Source: Pseudomonas poae (GTDB lineage: Bacteria; Pseudomonadota; Gammaproteobacteria; Pseudomonadales; Pseudomonadaceae). From it: a DNA stretch of 64,000 nt. A program made the translations under genes and the position numbers. The stretch spans positions 3,238,001 to 3,302,000 of the forward strand of contig CP034537.1 in the NCBI GenBank assembly GCA_004000515.1, in the 5' to 3' direction. The notes beneath the pieces were generated by a model. That model was not told where the DNA came from, did not search any database, and worked only from the letters and a program-made list of their open reading frames with translations. Shown piece by piece: positions 33,250 through 43,616 of the stretch (the stretch's first letter is position 1; every line of letters begins with the position of its first letter).

Positions 33250-34197
33250 TTACTGCGCTTGGCTTTCTGGCGTTGCGCCATCAGCGTTATGGGACAGGCT
33301 GTAAACGTAGGCGGCGAGCAGGTGCACCTTGTCATTGCCCTGCAGCACTTCCTGCGCGGGCATCTGGCCTTGGCGGCCGTGACGGATGGTCTGCTGCAAC
33401 TGCGCCAGGCTGGTGCCGTAGATGAACCCGGCGGGTTCGGTCAGGTTCGGCGCGCCCATGGCTTCCATGCCGTGGCCTTCCGGACCGTGGCAGGCCACGC
33501 AAGCGGTGTTGAACGCGGCTTGGCCGGCGGCCAGGTCAGCGGTGCTGTCGGCAGGCAGTGGCAACTTGGCCAGGTCGTGACGTACAAAGGCGGCGACGTT
33601 TTTCACACCGTCTTCGCCGAGTATCTCACCCCAGGCCGGCATCGCCGCGTGGCGACCGTTGAGGATGGTGGTCTTGATCGCCTCGGCCGAACCGCCCCAG
33701 CGCCAGATGTTGTCCGCCAGGTTGGGGAAGCCGTACGCGCCCTTGGCATCCGAGCCGTGGCACACCGCGCAGTTGGACGCAAACAGGCGACCGCCCATTT
33801 TCAGCGCTTGTGGGTCCTTGGCCACTTCTTCCACCGGCATGGCTGCGAATTTGGCGAAGATCGGCCCGAACTTGGCGTCGGCCTTGGCCATTTCCTTGTC
33901 CCATTCCTTGGTCTGCGTCCAGCCATCTTCATAGCCCGGCAGCACGCCTTTCCAGTTGCCCAGGCCCGGGTAGAGGATCAGGTAGCCGACCGCAAACACC
34001 AAGGTGCCGGCGAACAGCATGAACCACCACTGGGGCAGCGGGTTGTCGTATTCCTCGATACCGTCGAAGGCGTGGCCCATGGTCTGGTCCACGCTGCCCT
34101 TGGTCTCGCCCTTGCGGGTGCCGATCAACAGCCAGGTCAGGCCGATCAGGCTGCCCAACGTCAGTACGCAGATCCATGTACTCCAAAATAGGGTCAT
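33250..34197 (-). CDS. ccoP2: Cytochrome cbb3 oxidase diheme subunit III (second copy)
   Basis: 315-residue diheme cytochrome c. Same plan as ccoP1: helix at 5-25, [15 protein letters not shown], a second helix ([20 protein letters not shown]), then CAVCH and CVACH heme sites with GQMPAQEV. The linker after the second helix is shorter ([15 protein letters not shown]) than in ccoP1. The ATG overlaps the ccoQ2 stop. Last gene of ccoNOQP-2. Confidence 0.95.
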   Translation of the reverse strand: MTLFWSTWICVLTLGSLIGLTWLLIGTRKGETKGSVDQTMGHAFDGIEEYDNPLPQWWFMLFAGTLVFAVGYLILYPGLGNWKGVLPGYEDGWTQTKEWDKEMAKADAKFGPIFAKFAAMPVEEVAKDPQALKMGGRLFASNCAVCHGSDAKGAYGFPNLADNIWRWGGSAEAIKTTILNGRHAAMPAWGEILGEDGVKNVAAFVRHDLAKLPLPADSTADLAAGQAAFNTACVACHGPEGHGMEAMGAPNLTEPAGFIYGTSLAQLQQTIRHGRQGQMPAQEVLQGNDKVHLLAAYVYSLSHNADGATPESQAQ

Positions 34198-34394
34198 GGC
34201 CGATTGCTCCTTGTTGCAGGCTCTTCTTGAGCGTCGGAAGGGGTGGGTTCATCAGCGAACGGCAGCAGGCGCGCCTGCTCGAATTCCGCATTGCGCCGGT
34301 TGTTGAACACCCACAGCGACAGGCCGATAAAGGCGATGGCAACCACCAGCGTGCCGAGGCCGCGGATGGTGCCCGCATCGAATTCAAATCCCAT
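34194..34394 (-). CDS. ccoQ2: Cbb3 oxidase subunit CcoQ (second copy)
   Basis: 66 residues, frame intact. One membrane helix ([20 protein letters not shown]), then [20 protein letters not shown], the CcoQ pattern of a basic patch followed by an acidic stretch. It starts three bases after the ccoO2 stop and its TGA overlaps the ccoP2 ATG. Confidence 0.93.
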   Translation of the reverse strand: MGFEFDAGTIRGLGTLVVAIAFIGLSLWVFNNRRNAEFEQARLLPFADEPTPSDAQEEPATRSNRP

Positions 34395-34397
34395 GGC

Positions 34398-35005
34398 TCA
34401 CCTCTTGCTCTTGATGGCAGTGCCGAGCACTTGCAGGTACGAAACCAGCGCGTCCATTTCGGTCTTGCCCTTGAGACTGGCCACTGCGCCACTGATGTCT
34501 TCGTCGGTGTACGGCACGCCGAGGGTGCGCATCACTTGCAGCTTTTTCTCGGTGTGGCTGCTGTCGACCTGGGCCGTGACCAACCACGGGTAGGCCGGCA
34601 TTTTCGACTCGGGCACCACGTTGCGCGGGTTGTACAAGTGCGCGCGGTGCCAGTCGTCCGAGTAACGTGCGCCGACGCGGGCCAGGTCCGGGCCGGTGCG
34701 CTTGGAACCCCACAGGAACGGGTGGTCCCACACGCTTTCGCCCGCTACCGAGTAGTGGCCGTAGCGTTCGGTCTCGGCGCGGAACGGGCGGATCATTTGC
34801 GAGTGGCACTGCACACAGCCTTCGCGGATGTAAATGTCGCGGCCTTCCAGTTGCAGCGCGGTGTAGGGCTTCATGCCTTCGACCGGCTTGTTGGTGACGT
34901 CCTGGAAGAACAGCGGGACGATCTGGGTCAGGCCGCCGATACTCACGGCCAGCACCATCAGCAGCATCAGGATGCCGACGTTCTTTCAATCGTTTCGTGT
35001 TTCAT
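34398..35005 (-). CDS. ccoO2: Cytochrome cbb3 oxidase monoheme subunit II, second copy (frame broken once)
   Basis: 202-residue monoheme cytochrome c. The start at 35005 (MKHETIE) follows GAGGAGTCTGTG. The frame shifts at once, because the T-run at 34984-34986 has lost a base. With it, [18 protein letters not shown] continues the N-terminal helix. The heme site is [14 protein letters not shown] and the distal region [10 protein letters not shown]. It is very similar to ccoO1. Confidence 0.93.
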
Positions 35006-35015
35006 CACAGACTCC

Positions 35016-36439
35016 TCAGGCCAGCTGCGCAGTGGTGGCGGCTTCGACAGGCTGCGGCGAACGCACGGTGCGCCACGTGTTGTAAGCCATCAGGAACATG
35101 CCGCTGAGGAACACCGCACCGCCCACCAACCGCACGATGAAGCCTGGGTGGCTGGCCACCAGGGTTTCGACGAAGGAGTAGGTCAAGGTGCCGTCTTCGT
35201 TGACCGCACGCCACATCAGGCCCTGGGCGATGCCGTTGACCCACATCGAGGCGATGTAGAGCACGGTGCCGATAGTGGCCAGCCAGAAGTGCGCGTTGAT
35301 CAGGCCGAGGCTGTACATCTGCTCGCGACCGAAGATTTTCGGGATCATGTGGTACAGCGCGCCGATGGAGATCATCGCCACCCAGCCCAGAGCGCCGGCG
35401 TGTACGTGGCCGATGGTCCAGTCGGTGTAGTGGGAGAGGGCGTTGACGGTCTTGATCGCCATCATCGGGCCTTCAAAGGTCGACATGCCGTAGAAGGCCA
35501 GGGAAACCACGAGGAAGCGCAGGATCGGGTCGCTGCGCAACTTATGCCAGGCGCCCGACAGGGTCATCATGCCGTTGATCATGCCGCCCCAGCTTGGCGC
35601 CAGCAGCACCAGCGACATCACCATGCCCAACGACTGTGCCCAGTCCGGCAGGGCGGTGTAGTGCAAGTGGTGCGGGCCCGCCCAGATGTACAGGGTGATC
35701 AGCGCCCAGAAGTGCACGATGGACAGGCGATAGGAATACACCGGGCGCTCGGCCTGCTTCGGCACGAAGTAATACATCATGCCCAGGAAGCCTGCAGTGA
35801 GGAAAAAGCCTACTGCGTTATGCCCATACCACCACTGCACCATCGCATCCGTCGCACCGCCGTAGAGGGAGTAGGACTTGGTCAGGCTGACCGGGATTTC
35901 CAGGTTGTTGACGATATGCAGGATGGCCACGGTGATGATGAACGCACCGAAGAACCAGTTACCGACGTAGATGTGCTTGGTGTTGCGCTTCATCACCGTG
36001 CCGAAGAACACGATGGCGTAGGCCACCCACACGATGGTGATGAGGATGTCGATCGGCCATTCCAGCTCGGCGTATTCCTTGGAGCTGGTGTAGCCCAGCG
36101 GCAAAGTGATCGCGGCCAACAGGATGACCAATTGCCAGCCCCAAAAGCAGAACGCGGCGATTTTCGGCGCGAACAGCTGGTCTGGCAGGTGCGTTGCACC
36201 GAGTAGAAGGAGCTGGCGAACAGTGCGCAGCCACCGAAGGCGAAGATCACCGCGTTGGTGTGCAGCGGGCGCAAGCGACCGAAGCTGGTCCACGGTAAAT
36301 CGAAGTTGAGTGCAGGCCAGACCAATTGAGCAGCGAGAAAAACCCCGAGCCCCATGCCGACGATGCCCCACACCACCGTCATAATGGCGAATTGGCGGAC
36401 CACCTTGTAGTTATAGGCGGTACTTAAAGTAGTGTTCAT
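35016..36439 (-). CDS. ccoN2: Cytochrome cbb3 oxidase catalytic subunit I, second copy (frame broken once)
   Basis: 474-residue catalytic subunit, closely related to ccoN1 through the metal-ligand regions ([42 protein letters not shown]). Start [16 protein letters not shown] at 36439. The frame shifts at 36179-36180, where one G on the plus strand is missing: VQRTCQT should continue [16 protein letters not shown]. The C-terminal [20 protein letters not shown] is intact and was used to interpret the ccoN1 break. First gene of ccoNOQP-2, with an ANR box about 105 bases upstream. Confidence 0.95.
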
Positions 36440-36518
36440 GGTTCCCCATCCACGGTTCAACCCAAGCAAATGCGGCACTTGGGCTGGAGTTATAGGCAGA
36501 CTAAAAAGCGAGGCAAGC

Positions 36519-37210
36519 ATGGGCAAAGAGCACAAGGCCAGTATTGACGGGGATCAATGGGCGCAGTGTGTGCGGGAACACGGGTGGTTGTGGGATGTCG
36601 CGACCGGCCCTGGCTCAAGCGAACCTGTCACGTTGATCCTGGCCCACGGCGCCGGTGCACCGATGGACTCCACTTTCATGAACGACATGGCTGCACGCCT
36701 TGCCGGGCATGGCGTCAACGTGTTGCGTTTCGAGTTTCCGTACATGGCGCAGCGCCGTGCGGACGGCGGCAAACGCCCACCGAACCCAGCGCCGAAACTG
36801 CTGGAAGCCTGGCGTGAGGTGTATGCCGAGGTGCGACGTCATGTCGCTGGGACACTGGCGATTGGCGGCAAGTCCATGGGCGGGCGCATGGCCAGTTTAT
36901 TGGCGGATGAATTGGGTGCCGACGGGCTGGTGTGCCTGGGTTATCCGTTCTATGCAGTGGGTAAGCCAGAAAAACCGCGGGTCGAACATTTGGCCGGGTT
37001 GAAGACGTCGACGTTGATTGTGCAGGGCGAGCGGGATGCCTTAGGCAATCGGGCGGCGGTGGAAGGTTATGTGTTGTCGCCGAGCATCGAGGTGATGTGG
37101 CTGGTGGCGGGGATCATGATTTGAAGCCGTTGAAGGCGTCGGGGTTTACCCATGAGCAGCATTTGGAGGCTGCGGCGGTGAAGGTGGCCGGGTTTCTCGG
37201 CGCTGTTTAG
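36519..37210 (+). CDS. Alpha/beta-hydrolase fold protein (frame broken near the end)
   Basis: About 230 residues, of the KANL3/Tex30-like small hydrolase type found beside ccoN in pseudomonads. ATG 36519 follows [28 protein letters not shown] forms the oxyanion region, and [11 protein letters not shown] (residues 114-124) holds the nucleophile serine. The G-run at 37109-37112 lacks one base. With it, MWLVAG continues [17 protein letters not shown], supplying the acid and histidine, and ends at 37210. Without it the protein stops at 37124. It is divergent from ccoN2, and its first codons contain an ANR box. Substrate unknown. Confidence 0.82.
36544..36557. promoter_or_regulatory. ANR box for ccoN2, inside the neighbouring reading frame
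   Basis: TTGAC-GGGG-ATCAA matches TTGAT-N4-ATCAA at nine of ten positions. It lies about 105 bases upstream of the ccoN2 start and also encodes residues Ile-Asp-Gly-Asp-Gln of the divergent hydrolase. It is stronger than the ccoN1 site, in keeping with an oxygen-controlled ccoNOQP-2. Confidence 0.75.
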
Positions 37211-37216
37211 GGCCCC

Positions 37217-37298
37217 ATCGCAGGCAAGCCAGCTCCCACATTCGACCGCATTCCAAGGGATATACACGGTTAAATGTGGGAGCTGGCTTGCCTGCGAT
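37217..37298. repeat. REP-type inverted repeat (TGTGGGAGCTGGCTTGCC family)
   Basis: ATCGCAGGCAAGCCAGCTCC and its complement ending GGCTTGCCTGCGAT are perfect over at least 22 bases. It sits between the convergent hydrolase and aer genes. Confidence 0.9.
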
Positions 37299-37304
37299 AG
37301 CGAT

Positions 37305-38870
37305 TTACCGGTTGAAACGCTCCACCAGCGAGTACTGGGTATTGGCGGTATGCGTCAGCTCCTCACTCAACTGCGCCGAATTCAACGCCTGCTCCGAGGT
37401 CTGGTCCGCCAACAACGCAATGGTGCTGATATTGCGGCTAATCTCTTCGGCCACCGAGCTTTGCTCTTCGGTCGCCGCAGCAATTTGCGTGGTCATATCG
37501 GTGATGTGCGCCACCGCTTCACTGATGCCTACCAGCGCCTGGTCCGCTTCCATCACTCGTGCCACACCTTCCTCGGCCTGGCGATGCCCGGCGTCCATGG
37601 TTTGCACGGCGGCGGCGGCGGTTTGTTGCAGCTTGGCGATCAGGGTGTGGATCTGCCCGGTGGACTCGGCGGTACGCTGGGCCAATTGGCGGACTTCATC
37701 AGCTACCACGGCAAAGCCACGGCCCATCTCACCGGCACGCGCCGCTTCGATGGCGGCGTTGAGCGCCAGCAGGTTGGTCTGGTCGGCAATGCCCTTGATC
37801 ACGTCAACAACACCGCCGATCTCATCGCTGTCCTTGGCCAGTTGGGTCACGGTCACACCGGTCTCGCCCACGGCAACGGACAGACGCTGAATCGCATCAC
37901 GGGTTTCCCCGGCGATATCGCGGCCGCGACCGGTCAGGCGGTTGGCCTCCTGAGTCGCATCGGCCGTGCGCTGCACGTGGCTGGCGACTTCCTGGGTGGT
38001 GGCGGCCATCTGGTTGACCGCAGTGGCCACCTGCTCGGTTTCCACGCGCTGGCGTTCCAAACCGCTGGAGCTGTTGTGCGCCAGGGTGTTGGATTGCGCC
38101 GCTTGGTCGTTCAGATGCTCGGCGGTGTCCTGCAAGCGAGTCAGACACGTCTTCAGACGCGCTTCCTGGCTGAGGATCGACATCTCCAACCGCGCCTGTG
38201 CGCCACGGCTATCGGTGTACATCTGCGCGATCAACGGGTCGGACGTAGTCTGCTCGGCTAGGCGCAGCAGGCGCTTGAGGCCGCGCTGTTGCCAGCTCAG
38301 GCCCAGCAGGCCCAGCGGCACCGATAACCCCGCCGCCAGGGCAAAGCCCCAGTGGGAATTGAGGGAGGCGCCGATCATGAAGCTCAGCTGGCTCACCAGG
38401 ATAAACGGCAGCCAGTCCTGCAGCACCGGCAGCCACTTGTCACGCTGGGGAACCGCCGACTTGCCTTTGTTGATGCGTTGGTAAAGCGCTTCGGCGCGGC
38501 GGATCTGCTCGGCGGTGGGCTTGATACGCACCGATTCGTAGCCGACCACCTGGCTGCCTTCGAAGACGGGTGTCACATAGGCGTTAACCCAGTAGTGATC
38601 ACCGGTCTTGCAGCGATTCTTGACGATGCCCATCCATGGCAAGCCTTGTTTGAGCGTGGACCACATATGCGCGAACACCGCCGGCGGCACATCTGGATGA
38701 CGTACCAGATTGTGCGGCGCACGCAGCAGCTCTTCGCGCGTGAACCCACTGATCTCGACAAACGCGTCGTTGCAGTAAGTGATCACGCCCTTTGCATCTG
38801 TGGTGGAGATCAACCGTTGCTGAGCGGGGAAGGTACGTTCGCGCTGGGTAACGGGTTGGTTATTACGCAT
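37305..38870 (-). CDS. aer: Aerotaxis receptor Aer (PAS chemoreceptor)
   Basis: 521-residue energy/oxygen taxis transducer. PAS domain at residues 10-115 ([26 protein letters not shown] split by the usual loops; FAD binding expected). A membrane segment covers about 150-192. The signalling domain has the conserved hairpin tip ([21 protein letters not shown]). There is no large periplasmic domain. Its place beside anr and the cbb3 operons matches P. aeruginosa aer, where low oxygen and aerotaxis genes cluster. A sigma-28-like promoter lies 30 bases upstream. Confidence 0.93.
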   Translation of the reverse strand: MRNNQPVTQRERTFPAQQRLISTTDAKGVITYCNDAFVEISGFTREELLRAPHNLVRHPDVPPAVFAHMWSTLKQGLPWMGIVKNRCKTGDHYWVNAYVTPVFEGSQVVGYESVRIKPTAEQIRRAEALYQRINKGKSAVPQRDKWLPVLQDWLPFILVSQLSFMIGASLNSHWGFALAAGLSVPLGLLGLSWQQRGLKRLLRLAEQTTSDPLIAQMYTDSRGAQARLEMSILSQEARLKTCLTRLQDTAEHLNDQAAQSNTLAHNSSSGLERQRVETEQVATAVNQMAATTQEVASHVQRTADATQEANRLTGRGRDIAGETRDAIQRLSVAVGETGVTVTQLAKDSDEIGGVVDVIKGIADQTNLLALNAAIEAARAGEMGRGFAVVADEVRQLAQRTAESTGQIHTLIAKLQQTAAAAVQTMDAGHRQAEEGVARVMEADQALVGISEAVAHITDMTTQIAAATEEQSSVAEEISRNISTIALLADQTSEQALNSAQLSEELTHTANTQYSLVERFNR

Positions 38871-38899
38871 GATTGTTCAATCCGCAAGGCTTTCACGGG

Positions 38900-38926
38900 G
38901 TATCGGCACGGGCACGCGTTTATTTA
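38900..38926 (-). promoter_or_regulatory. Sigma-28 (FliA)-type promoter for aer
   Basis: On the minus strand TAAA (38926-38923), 15 bases, then GCCGATAC (38907-38900). This matches the flagellar sigma consensus TAAA-N15-GCCGATAA at 11 of 12 positions and ends 29 bases before the aer ATG. It would tie aer to the flagellar and chemotaxis regulon. Confidence 0.7.
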
Positions 38927-38943
38927 ACTTATTTTTGCAACAA

Positions 38944-39735
38944 TCAGCCGGCCAGCATCGGGTAGGTGAATAACCCGAAGTGCAGCAGGTTCAAGCCAAA
39001 ATGTGTGGCCACCGCCGCACCCAGGCCGCCGAAGCGATAGGCCAGGCCATAACCCACGCCGGCGATGCTCGCCAGCAGCACCCAGTGCCAGCCTGCGCCC
39101 AGGTGCACCAGGCCGAATAGCAGCGAGGCCAGTAGCAGCGCGAGGTTTTCGCCGTAGGGCAGGTGCTTGAAACGTTGGCTCAGGCCTCCCTGGATATAGC
39201 CCCGGAACAAGGCTTCTTCCACCAGGGTCACCAACAACAGGTTGTTCAGCACCCACAGCCATGCCTGTTCCGGCCATTTCGGTGCCCAAGTGATCATCCC
39301 CAGTAACGTCGCGCCACCCAAGGCGGCGATGGCGGTGAGGGTCAGGGCCAGGGCGGTAATGCATAGCGACAGCCGCAGTCTGCGCCGCGCCACGATCCAG
39401 GGGCAGGCCAGCAGCAGCCAGAAGCCAATCAGCGGCTTGTCCTGGTTCAAATACATCGAGAAAGGCACGGCGTCGGGCGTGAAATGCTGCGAGGCAATGC
39501 CACGACCGTTGTAGAAACCTGGCAGCCAGTGCATCGCCAGGCTCACCGCCAGCACGATAAACAACCCGTGCCCCAGGTAGCGTGCCCAAGGCGTGCGTTG
39601 CTGGCGCACGGCGTAACCTGCAATCAGCAGCAGGACGACAGATACCGCTGCCAGCACCCCCAGTTGCCCGTAGGTCAAGGCCAGTACGTAGCCAATGGAA
39701 AGAAGCGCCAGGTACAGCCAGGGCAATGCGATCAT
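38944..39735 (-). CDS. CPBP family intramembrane protease
   Basis: 263-residue multi-pass membrane protein. The CPBP/Abi signature is clear: VEEALFRGYIQGGL (EExxR, residues 174-187), then LLFGLVHLGAGW with a histidine, and a third histidine in AVATHFGLNLLHF. Members cleave or process membrane proteins. The target is unknown. Start MIALPWLYLALLSIG at 39735. It is monocistronic. Confidence 0.85.
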   Translation of the reverse strand: MIALPWLYLALLSIGYVLALTYGQLGVLAAVSVVLLLIAGYAVRQQRTPWARYLGHGLFIVLAVSLAMHWLPGFYNGRGIASQHFTPDAVPFSMYLNQDKPLIGFWLLLACPWIVARRRLRLSLCITALALTLTAIAALGGATLLGMITWAPKWPEQAWLWVLNNLLLVTLVEEALFRGYIQGGLSQRFKHLPYGENLALLLASLLFGLVHLGAGWHWVLLASIAGVGYGLAYRFGGLGAAVATHFGLNLLHFGLFTYPMLAG

Positions 39736-40150
39736 GGGGAATCCTTGGAAAAACTCGCAGCATTATAGCGACCAGTCCTACGCTGCTCAGATGAAAACTC
39801 CTCCACGCAGCACGGGTGGTGAAGTGATTGCAAAACGTATCAGTGGCTGGTTATAGTCGCTGCCTCTTCATCCCTTCACACAAGATCAGCCCATGCCAGC
39901 TCTCCAGCGCAAAGCGGTACTCGATTCAGCGGTCAACGCTGTGGTCGTGCCGTGCGGGAGCCAACAGCCTGTGCAGATCAGTCACTACCCCCACCTGTCA
40001 GTAGCACGCCGGTGTACGCAGTCGTATCACCGCCGGGCGTTGGCATTTCGGGCTGATCAGCTGATCGCTGTTCCCGTCTGCCCGCCTGAAAAAAACCAAT
40101 GAATTTCAGCGTTTGCTGAATCGGCTTTTGCCTGATTACAGGTGGTATCC
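39736..40150. other. Gap without a recognisable gene
   Basis: A 415-base stretch between the CPBP protease start and the DMT transporter start. An open frame of 69 codons runs from ATG 39893, but it has no clear ribosome site and no familiar motif, and its composition is not convincing. The last 60 bases, AT-richer with TGATTACAGGTGG before the ATG, probably hold the transporter promoter and ribosome site. I see no hairpin or repeat of note. Confidence 0.5.
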
Positions 40151-41011
40151 ATGTCTGTTCTTTCGAAACAATCCGTGGCCGCGGCGGCCTCGACGAGCCT
40201 GTTTGTATTGCTGTGGAGCAGCGGGGCGATCTTCTCCAAATGGGGCCTGGCCCATGCGTCACCCTTCGCGTTCCTGTTGATCCGCTTTGCCATTGCCTTG
40301 GCGGGCCTGGTGATCCTGGTGCCGGTCCTCAAGCTGAAACTGCCGCGCCCCGGCAAACCGCTGATGTATGCGGCGGCGACCGGCTTGGTGCTGTTGGGGG
40401 CCTACCAGATTTTTTACCTGCTGGCGCTGGACCTCAAGGTCACACCCGGCATGATGGCGACCATCATGGGCGTGCAGCCGATCCTTACCGTGGTGCTGAT
40501 GGAGCGCCAGCGCTCGTTCAGCCGGATGTTCGGCTTGGGCCTGGGTTTGGCAGGGTTGATCATGGTGGTCTACCAGGGCATCGGTGTGTCTGGCATGTCC
40601 CTGGCGGGGATGCTGTTCGGGCTGCTGGCGCTGGCGAGCATGACCTTCGGCTCGATCATGCAGAAGCGCATCACCGACAACCCGCTGGGAACACTGCCCG
40701 TGCAGTACCTGGCGGGACTGTTGTTGTGCTCGGTGTTTGTGCCGTTCCAGCCGTTCCACTTTGAACACGACACCGGCTTTTACTTGCCGGTGCTGTGGAT
40801 GGGGCTGGTGGTGTCGGTAGTGGCGACGTTGTTGCTGTATCGCCTGATCGCCCGGGGCAACCTGGTGAACGTCACCAGTCTGTTCTACCTGGTGCCGGCG
40901 GTGACGGCCGTGATGGACTACCTGATCTTCGGTAACAAGCTCGCGCTGCTGAGCCTGCTGGGGATGATGCTGATCATCATCGGCTTAGCCTTCGTATTCC
41001 GTAAGGGCTGA
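40151..41011 (+). CDS. EamA/DMT family transporter
   Basis: 286 residues, ten predicted helices in two EamA halves (SLFVLLWSSGAIFSKWGLAH at the first, GMLFGLLALASMTFGSIMQK at the second). ATG at 40151 follows ACAGGTGGTATCC. Probably an exporter of a small metabolite. It converges with another DMT gene; their 3' ends overlap by 27 bases. Confidence 0.85.
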   Translation: MSVLSKQSVAAAASTSLFVLLWSSGAIFSKWGLAHASPFAFLLIRFAIALAGLVILVPVLKLKLPRPGKPLMYAAATGLVLLGAYQIFYLLALDLKVTPGMMATIMGVQPILTVVLMERQRSFSRMFGLGLGLAGLIMVVYQGIGVSGMSLAGMLFGLLALASMTFGSIMQKRITDNPLGTLPVQYLAGLLLCSVFVPFQPFHFEHDTGFYLPVLWMGLVVSVVATLLLYRLIARGNLVNVTSLFYLVPAVTAVMDYLIFGNKLALLSLLGMMLIIIGLAFVFRKG

Positions 41012-41938
41012 CTCGTAGTGAGCGGGACAAGCCCGCTCACTACACAACTGCGCGCGCCGGTTTTTTGGGCGCAACACCAGCCACAACGCCGCCGCAATCA
41101 ACACCCCGCCATACAGGTGCGCCATCGACAGTGGTTCATCCAGCAGCAACGCGCCCCACAGCACGCCGAACGGCGGGATCATGAAGGTCACGGTCATCGA
41201 CTTCACCGGTCCGATGGACGACAGCAGGCGGAAGTACAGGATGTAGGCAAACGCCGTACACACCAGCCCCAACCCCAATAACGACAACCACACCTGCCAC
41301 CCACCCCAGCTCGCGGGCGGTTGGCTGATGGCGCTGTAGGCAAAGAACGGCAACAGAAACAGGGTAGCGCCGAGCATGCTGCCCAGGGCCGCGAGGCGGC
41401 TGTCCAGCCCGCCACGTTGGTCCAGCCACCGGCGTGCGAGGAAACCGGCGAAGCCATAACAGGTGGTGGCCAGCAGGCAGGCCAACGCGCCCATCAACAA
41501 CTGTGCGTCAAACGCCACCGGCCCGGCGCGGGTCAGTACGCCTACGCCCAGCAGGCCCAGGCACACCCCAGCGACTTTCGACGGCGTAAGACGCTCGCTG
41601 AAAAACAGCCCGCCAATCAACACGCCCATCAACGGCGTGGTGGCATTGAAGATCGCCGAATAGCCCGCCGGCAGCACTTGGGCTGCCACTGAATACATGG
41701 TCGCCGGGATTCCGGAGTTGATCACCCCCAGCAGCAACACCGTCTTGAACTTACCCTGGAAGTCCCAGCTCACCCGCATGATTGCGAGGATCACCAGCAG
41801 CCCGGCAGCGGCAATCGACACGCGGAAAAACGCAGTCGGCACTGTGCCGATCTCTGGCGCGATAATTCGCATGAACAGGAAGCTGGCGCCCCAGATGGCG
41901 GCCAATCCCAGCAGGTAAAGGGTGTCGACAGGTCTCAC
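40985..41938 (-). CDS. EamA/DMT family transporter with a repeat-derived tail
   Basis: 317 residues, again ten helices (DTLYLLGLAAIWGASFLFMR; SMTVTFMIPPFGVLWGALLL). Start MRPVDTLYLL at 41938. The last twenty or so residues (CSERACPAHYESALTEYEG) are translated from a REP-like palindrome at 41015-41043 and then from the antisense of the neighbouring gene. Homologs typically end soon after the basic LRPKNRR, so the tail looks acquired. Substrate unknown. Confidence 0.83.
   Translation of the reverse strand: MRPVDTLYLLGLAAIWGASFLFMRIIAPEIGTVPTAFFRVSIAAAGLLVILAIMRVSWDFQGKFKTVLLLGVINSGIPATMYSVAAQVLPAGYSAIFNATTPLMGVLIGGLFFSERLTPSKVAGVCLGLLGVGVLTRAGPVAFDAQLLMGALACLLATTCYGFAGFLARRWLDQRGGLDSRLAALGSMLGATLFLLPFFAYSAISQPPASWGGWQVWLSLLGLGLVCTAFAYILYFRLLSSIGPVKSMTVTFMIPPFGVLWGALLLDEPLSMAHLYGGVLIAAALWLVLRPKNRRAQLCSERACPAHYESALTEYEG
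41015..41043. repeat. Short REP palindrome in the 3' end of a coding sequence
   Basis: GTAGTGAGCGGG-ACAAG-CCCGCTCACTAC, a perfect 12-base stem, same family as 9824 and 51176 but reduced to the outer arms. It lies between convergent genes and is read as part of the minus-strand transporter's C-terminus. It may terminate both transcripts. Confidence 0.88.
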
Positions 41939-41990
41939 GGAATACTCCTACATCAATCAGGCGGCGAGTGTTGCACGCCGCCTTCACTGA

Positions 41991-43616
41991 TTACAGGACA
42001 AACCGCGTCACCAGCCCATTCAAACCCACCGCCAAACGCGACAGCTCATGGCTGGCGGCCGAGGTCTGGGTGGCACCGGCGGCCGTTTGCGTGGACAGGT
42101 CACGGATATTCACCAGGCTGCGGTCCACTTCCCGCGCCACCAGGGCCTGCTGCTCGGCGGCGCTGGCGATCACCAGGTTGCGCTGGCTGATCTGCGAGAT
42201 CGCCGCGGTGATTTTTTCCAGGGCGCTGCCGGCGCTGTTGGCTCGTTGCAAGGTCTGGCCGGCGTGCTCGGCGCTGCTGTTCAGCGCGTCGACGGTGCCT
42301 TGGGTGCCCTGCTGGATAGCGGTGATCATTTGCTCGATTTCTTCGGTGGAGTCCTGGGTGCGTTGCGCCAGGGAGCGCACCTCATCGGCGACCACGGCAA
42401 ACCCGCGCCCGGCTTCGCCCGCACGCGCCGCTTCAATCGCGGCGTTGAGCGCCAGCAGGTTGGTCTGCCCGGCAATGCCTCGGATCACTTCGAGCACCTT
42501 GCTGATGTCCTGGGCCTGCACGGCCAGGCCTTCGGCTTTGTTCGAGGCGCCGAGCACTTCGTCCACCAGGTTCTGGATCGAACTGATGGTCCCGCTGATC
42601 TGATAGTGGCCGTGCTTGCTGTCTTCGTCGGAAGCCTTGGAGGCTTCGGCGCTGGATACTGCATTGCCAGCCACTTCATCCACCGCTGCGCTCATCTGGG
42701 TCACGGCCGTAGCGGCCTGCTCGATTTCATCGTTCTGCGCCTGCAGGCCACGGGTGCTTTGCTCCATCACCGAACTCATTTCTTCGGCGGCTGACGCCAA
42801 CTGTTGCGCCGATTCGCTGATGCCACGGATGGTGCCTTGCAAGCGGTCTTGCATGGTGGCGAGGGCACTGAGCAACTGACCAGGTTCGTCGTTGCCCTGC
42901 ACCACAATCGGCTGGCTCAAGTCGCCGCTGGCGATGGTGCGCGCTACGGTCAATGCCTGGTTGATAGGGGCGGTGATACTGCGGGTCAACAGCCAGGCCA
43001 GCAGCAAGGTGGCGATCAGGGCAATGGCGATGATCAGGCCCACGATCCATTGGGCGCTGGAGTACATTTGCGCGGCCAAATGTACGGCGGCTTCCACCCC
43101 GCTCTGGTTGAAGGTGATCAGGCTTTCCAGGCTCTTGCCCAGGATTACGCCTTGCGGTGCCAGGCGCGTATTAAGCAGGTCGATGGCGTCCTGTTGCTGG
43201 TCCTTGGCGACCAGCGCAACGATCTGCTCGACGAGCGTTAGGTAGCCGTCTACGTCAACCTTGAGTTGCTTGAGCAATTGGCCCTCTGCGTCGTCGCTCA
43301 ACAGGGTTTCGTGGTGCTCCAGCAACGCTTTCAGCTCGCTGAGGTGGCGGGTCAGCAGGTTTTTACTGTTATCGCGAATCCGCGATTCATCGGTGGTCGC
43401 CAGGCGCAGGGTTTCCAGGCGAATGCTGGCGACGTAGGCGGCGCTGTCGTGGATATTCTCGATGCTCGGCATCCACGATTGTTCGATAACCAACGCGCTT
43501 TCACGCAGCTTGGCCATTTGCCCCAGGCCAAACATTCCCACAATCACCAGCATGCTGGCCAAAACCCCAAAACTCAGACCGGCACGCAAACCGATCCTCA
43601 TATTCCTCAATGACAT
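41991..43616 (-). CDS. Methyl-accepting chemotaxis protein
   Basis: 541-residue transmembrane chemoreceptor. First helix at residues 12-34 ([20 protein letters not shown]), a four-helix-bundle periplasmic sensor to about residue 188, second helix [17 protein letters not shown], then HAMP ([20 protein letters not shown]) and the signalling domain with the tip [20 protein letters not shown]. The periplasmic domain gives no ligand clue. Frame intact. Confidence 0.92.
   Translation of the reverse strand: MSLRNMRIGLRAGLSFGVLASMLVIVGMFGLGQMAKLRESALVIEQSWMPSIENIHDSAAYVASIRLETLRLATTDESRIRDNSKNLLTRHLSELKALLEHHETLLSDDAEGQLLKQLKVDVDGYLTLVEQIVALVAKDQQQDAIDLLNTRLAPQGVILGKSLESLITFNQSGVEAAVHLAAQMYSSAQWIVGLIIAIALIATLLLAWLLTRSITAPINQALTVARTIASGDLSQPIVVQGNDEPGQLLSALATMQDRLQGTIRGISESAQQLASAAEEMSSVMEQSTRGLQAQNDEIEQAATAVTQMSAAVDEVAGNAVSSAEASKASDEDSKHGHYQISGTISSIQNLVDEVLGASNKAEGLAVQAQDISKVLEVIRGIAGQTNLLALNAAIEAARAGEAGRGFAVVADEVRSLAQRTQDSTEEIEQMITAIQQGTQGTVDALNSSAEHAGQTLQRANSAGSALEKITAAISQISQRNLVIASAAEQQALVAREVDRSLVNIRDLSTQTAAGATQTSAASHELSRLAVGLNGLVTRFVL

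Noticed and set aside
39893..40102. 69-codon ORF before the DMT transporter
   Set aside because: No convincing ribosome site, no recognised motif and no support from composition; kept only as part of a gap description.
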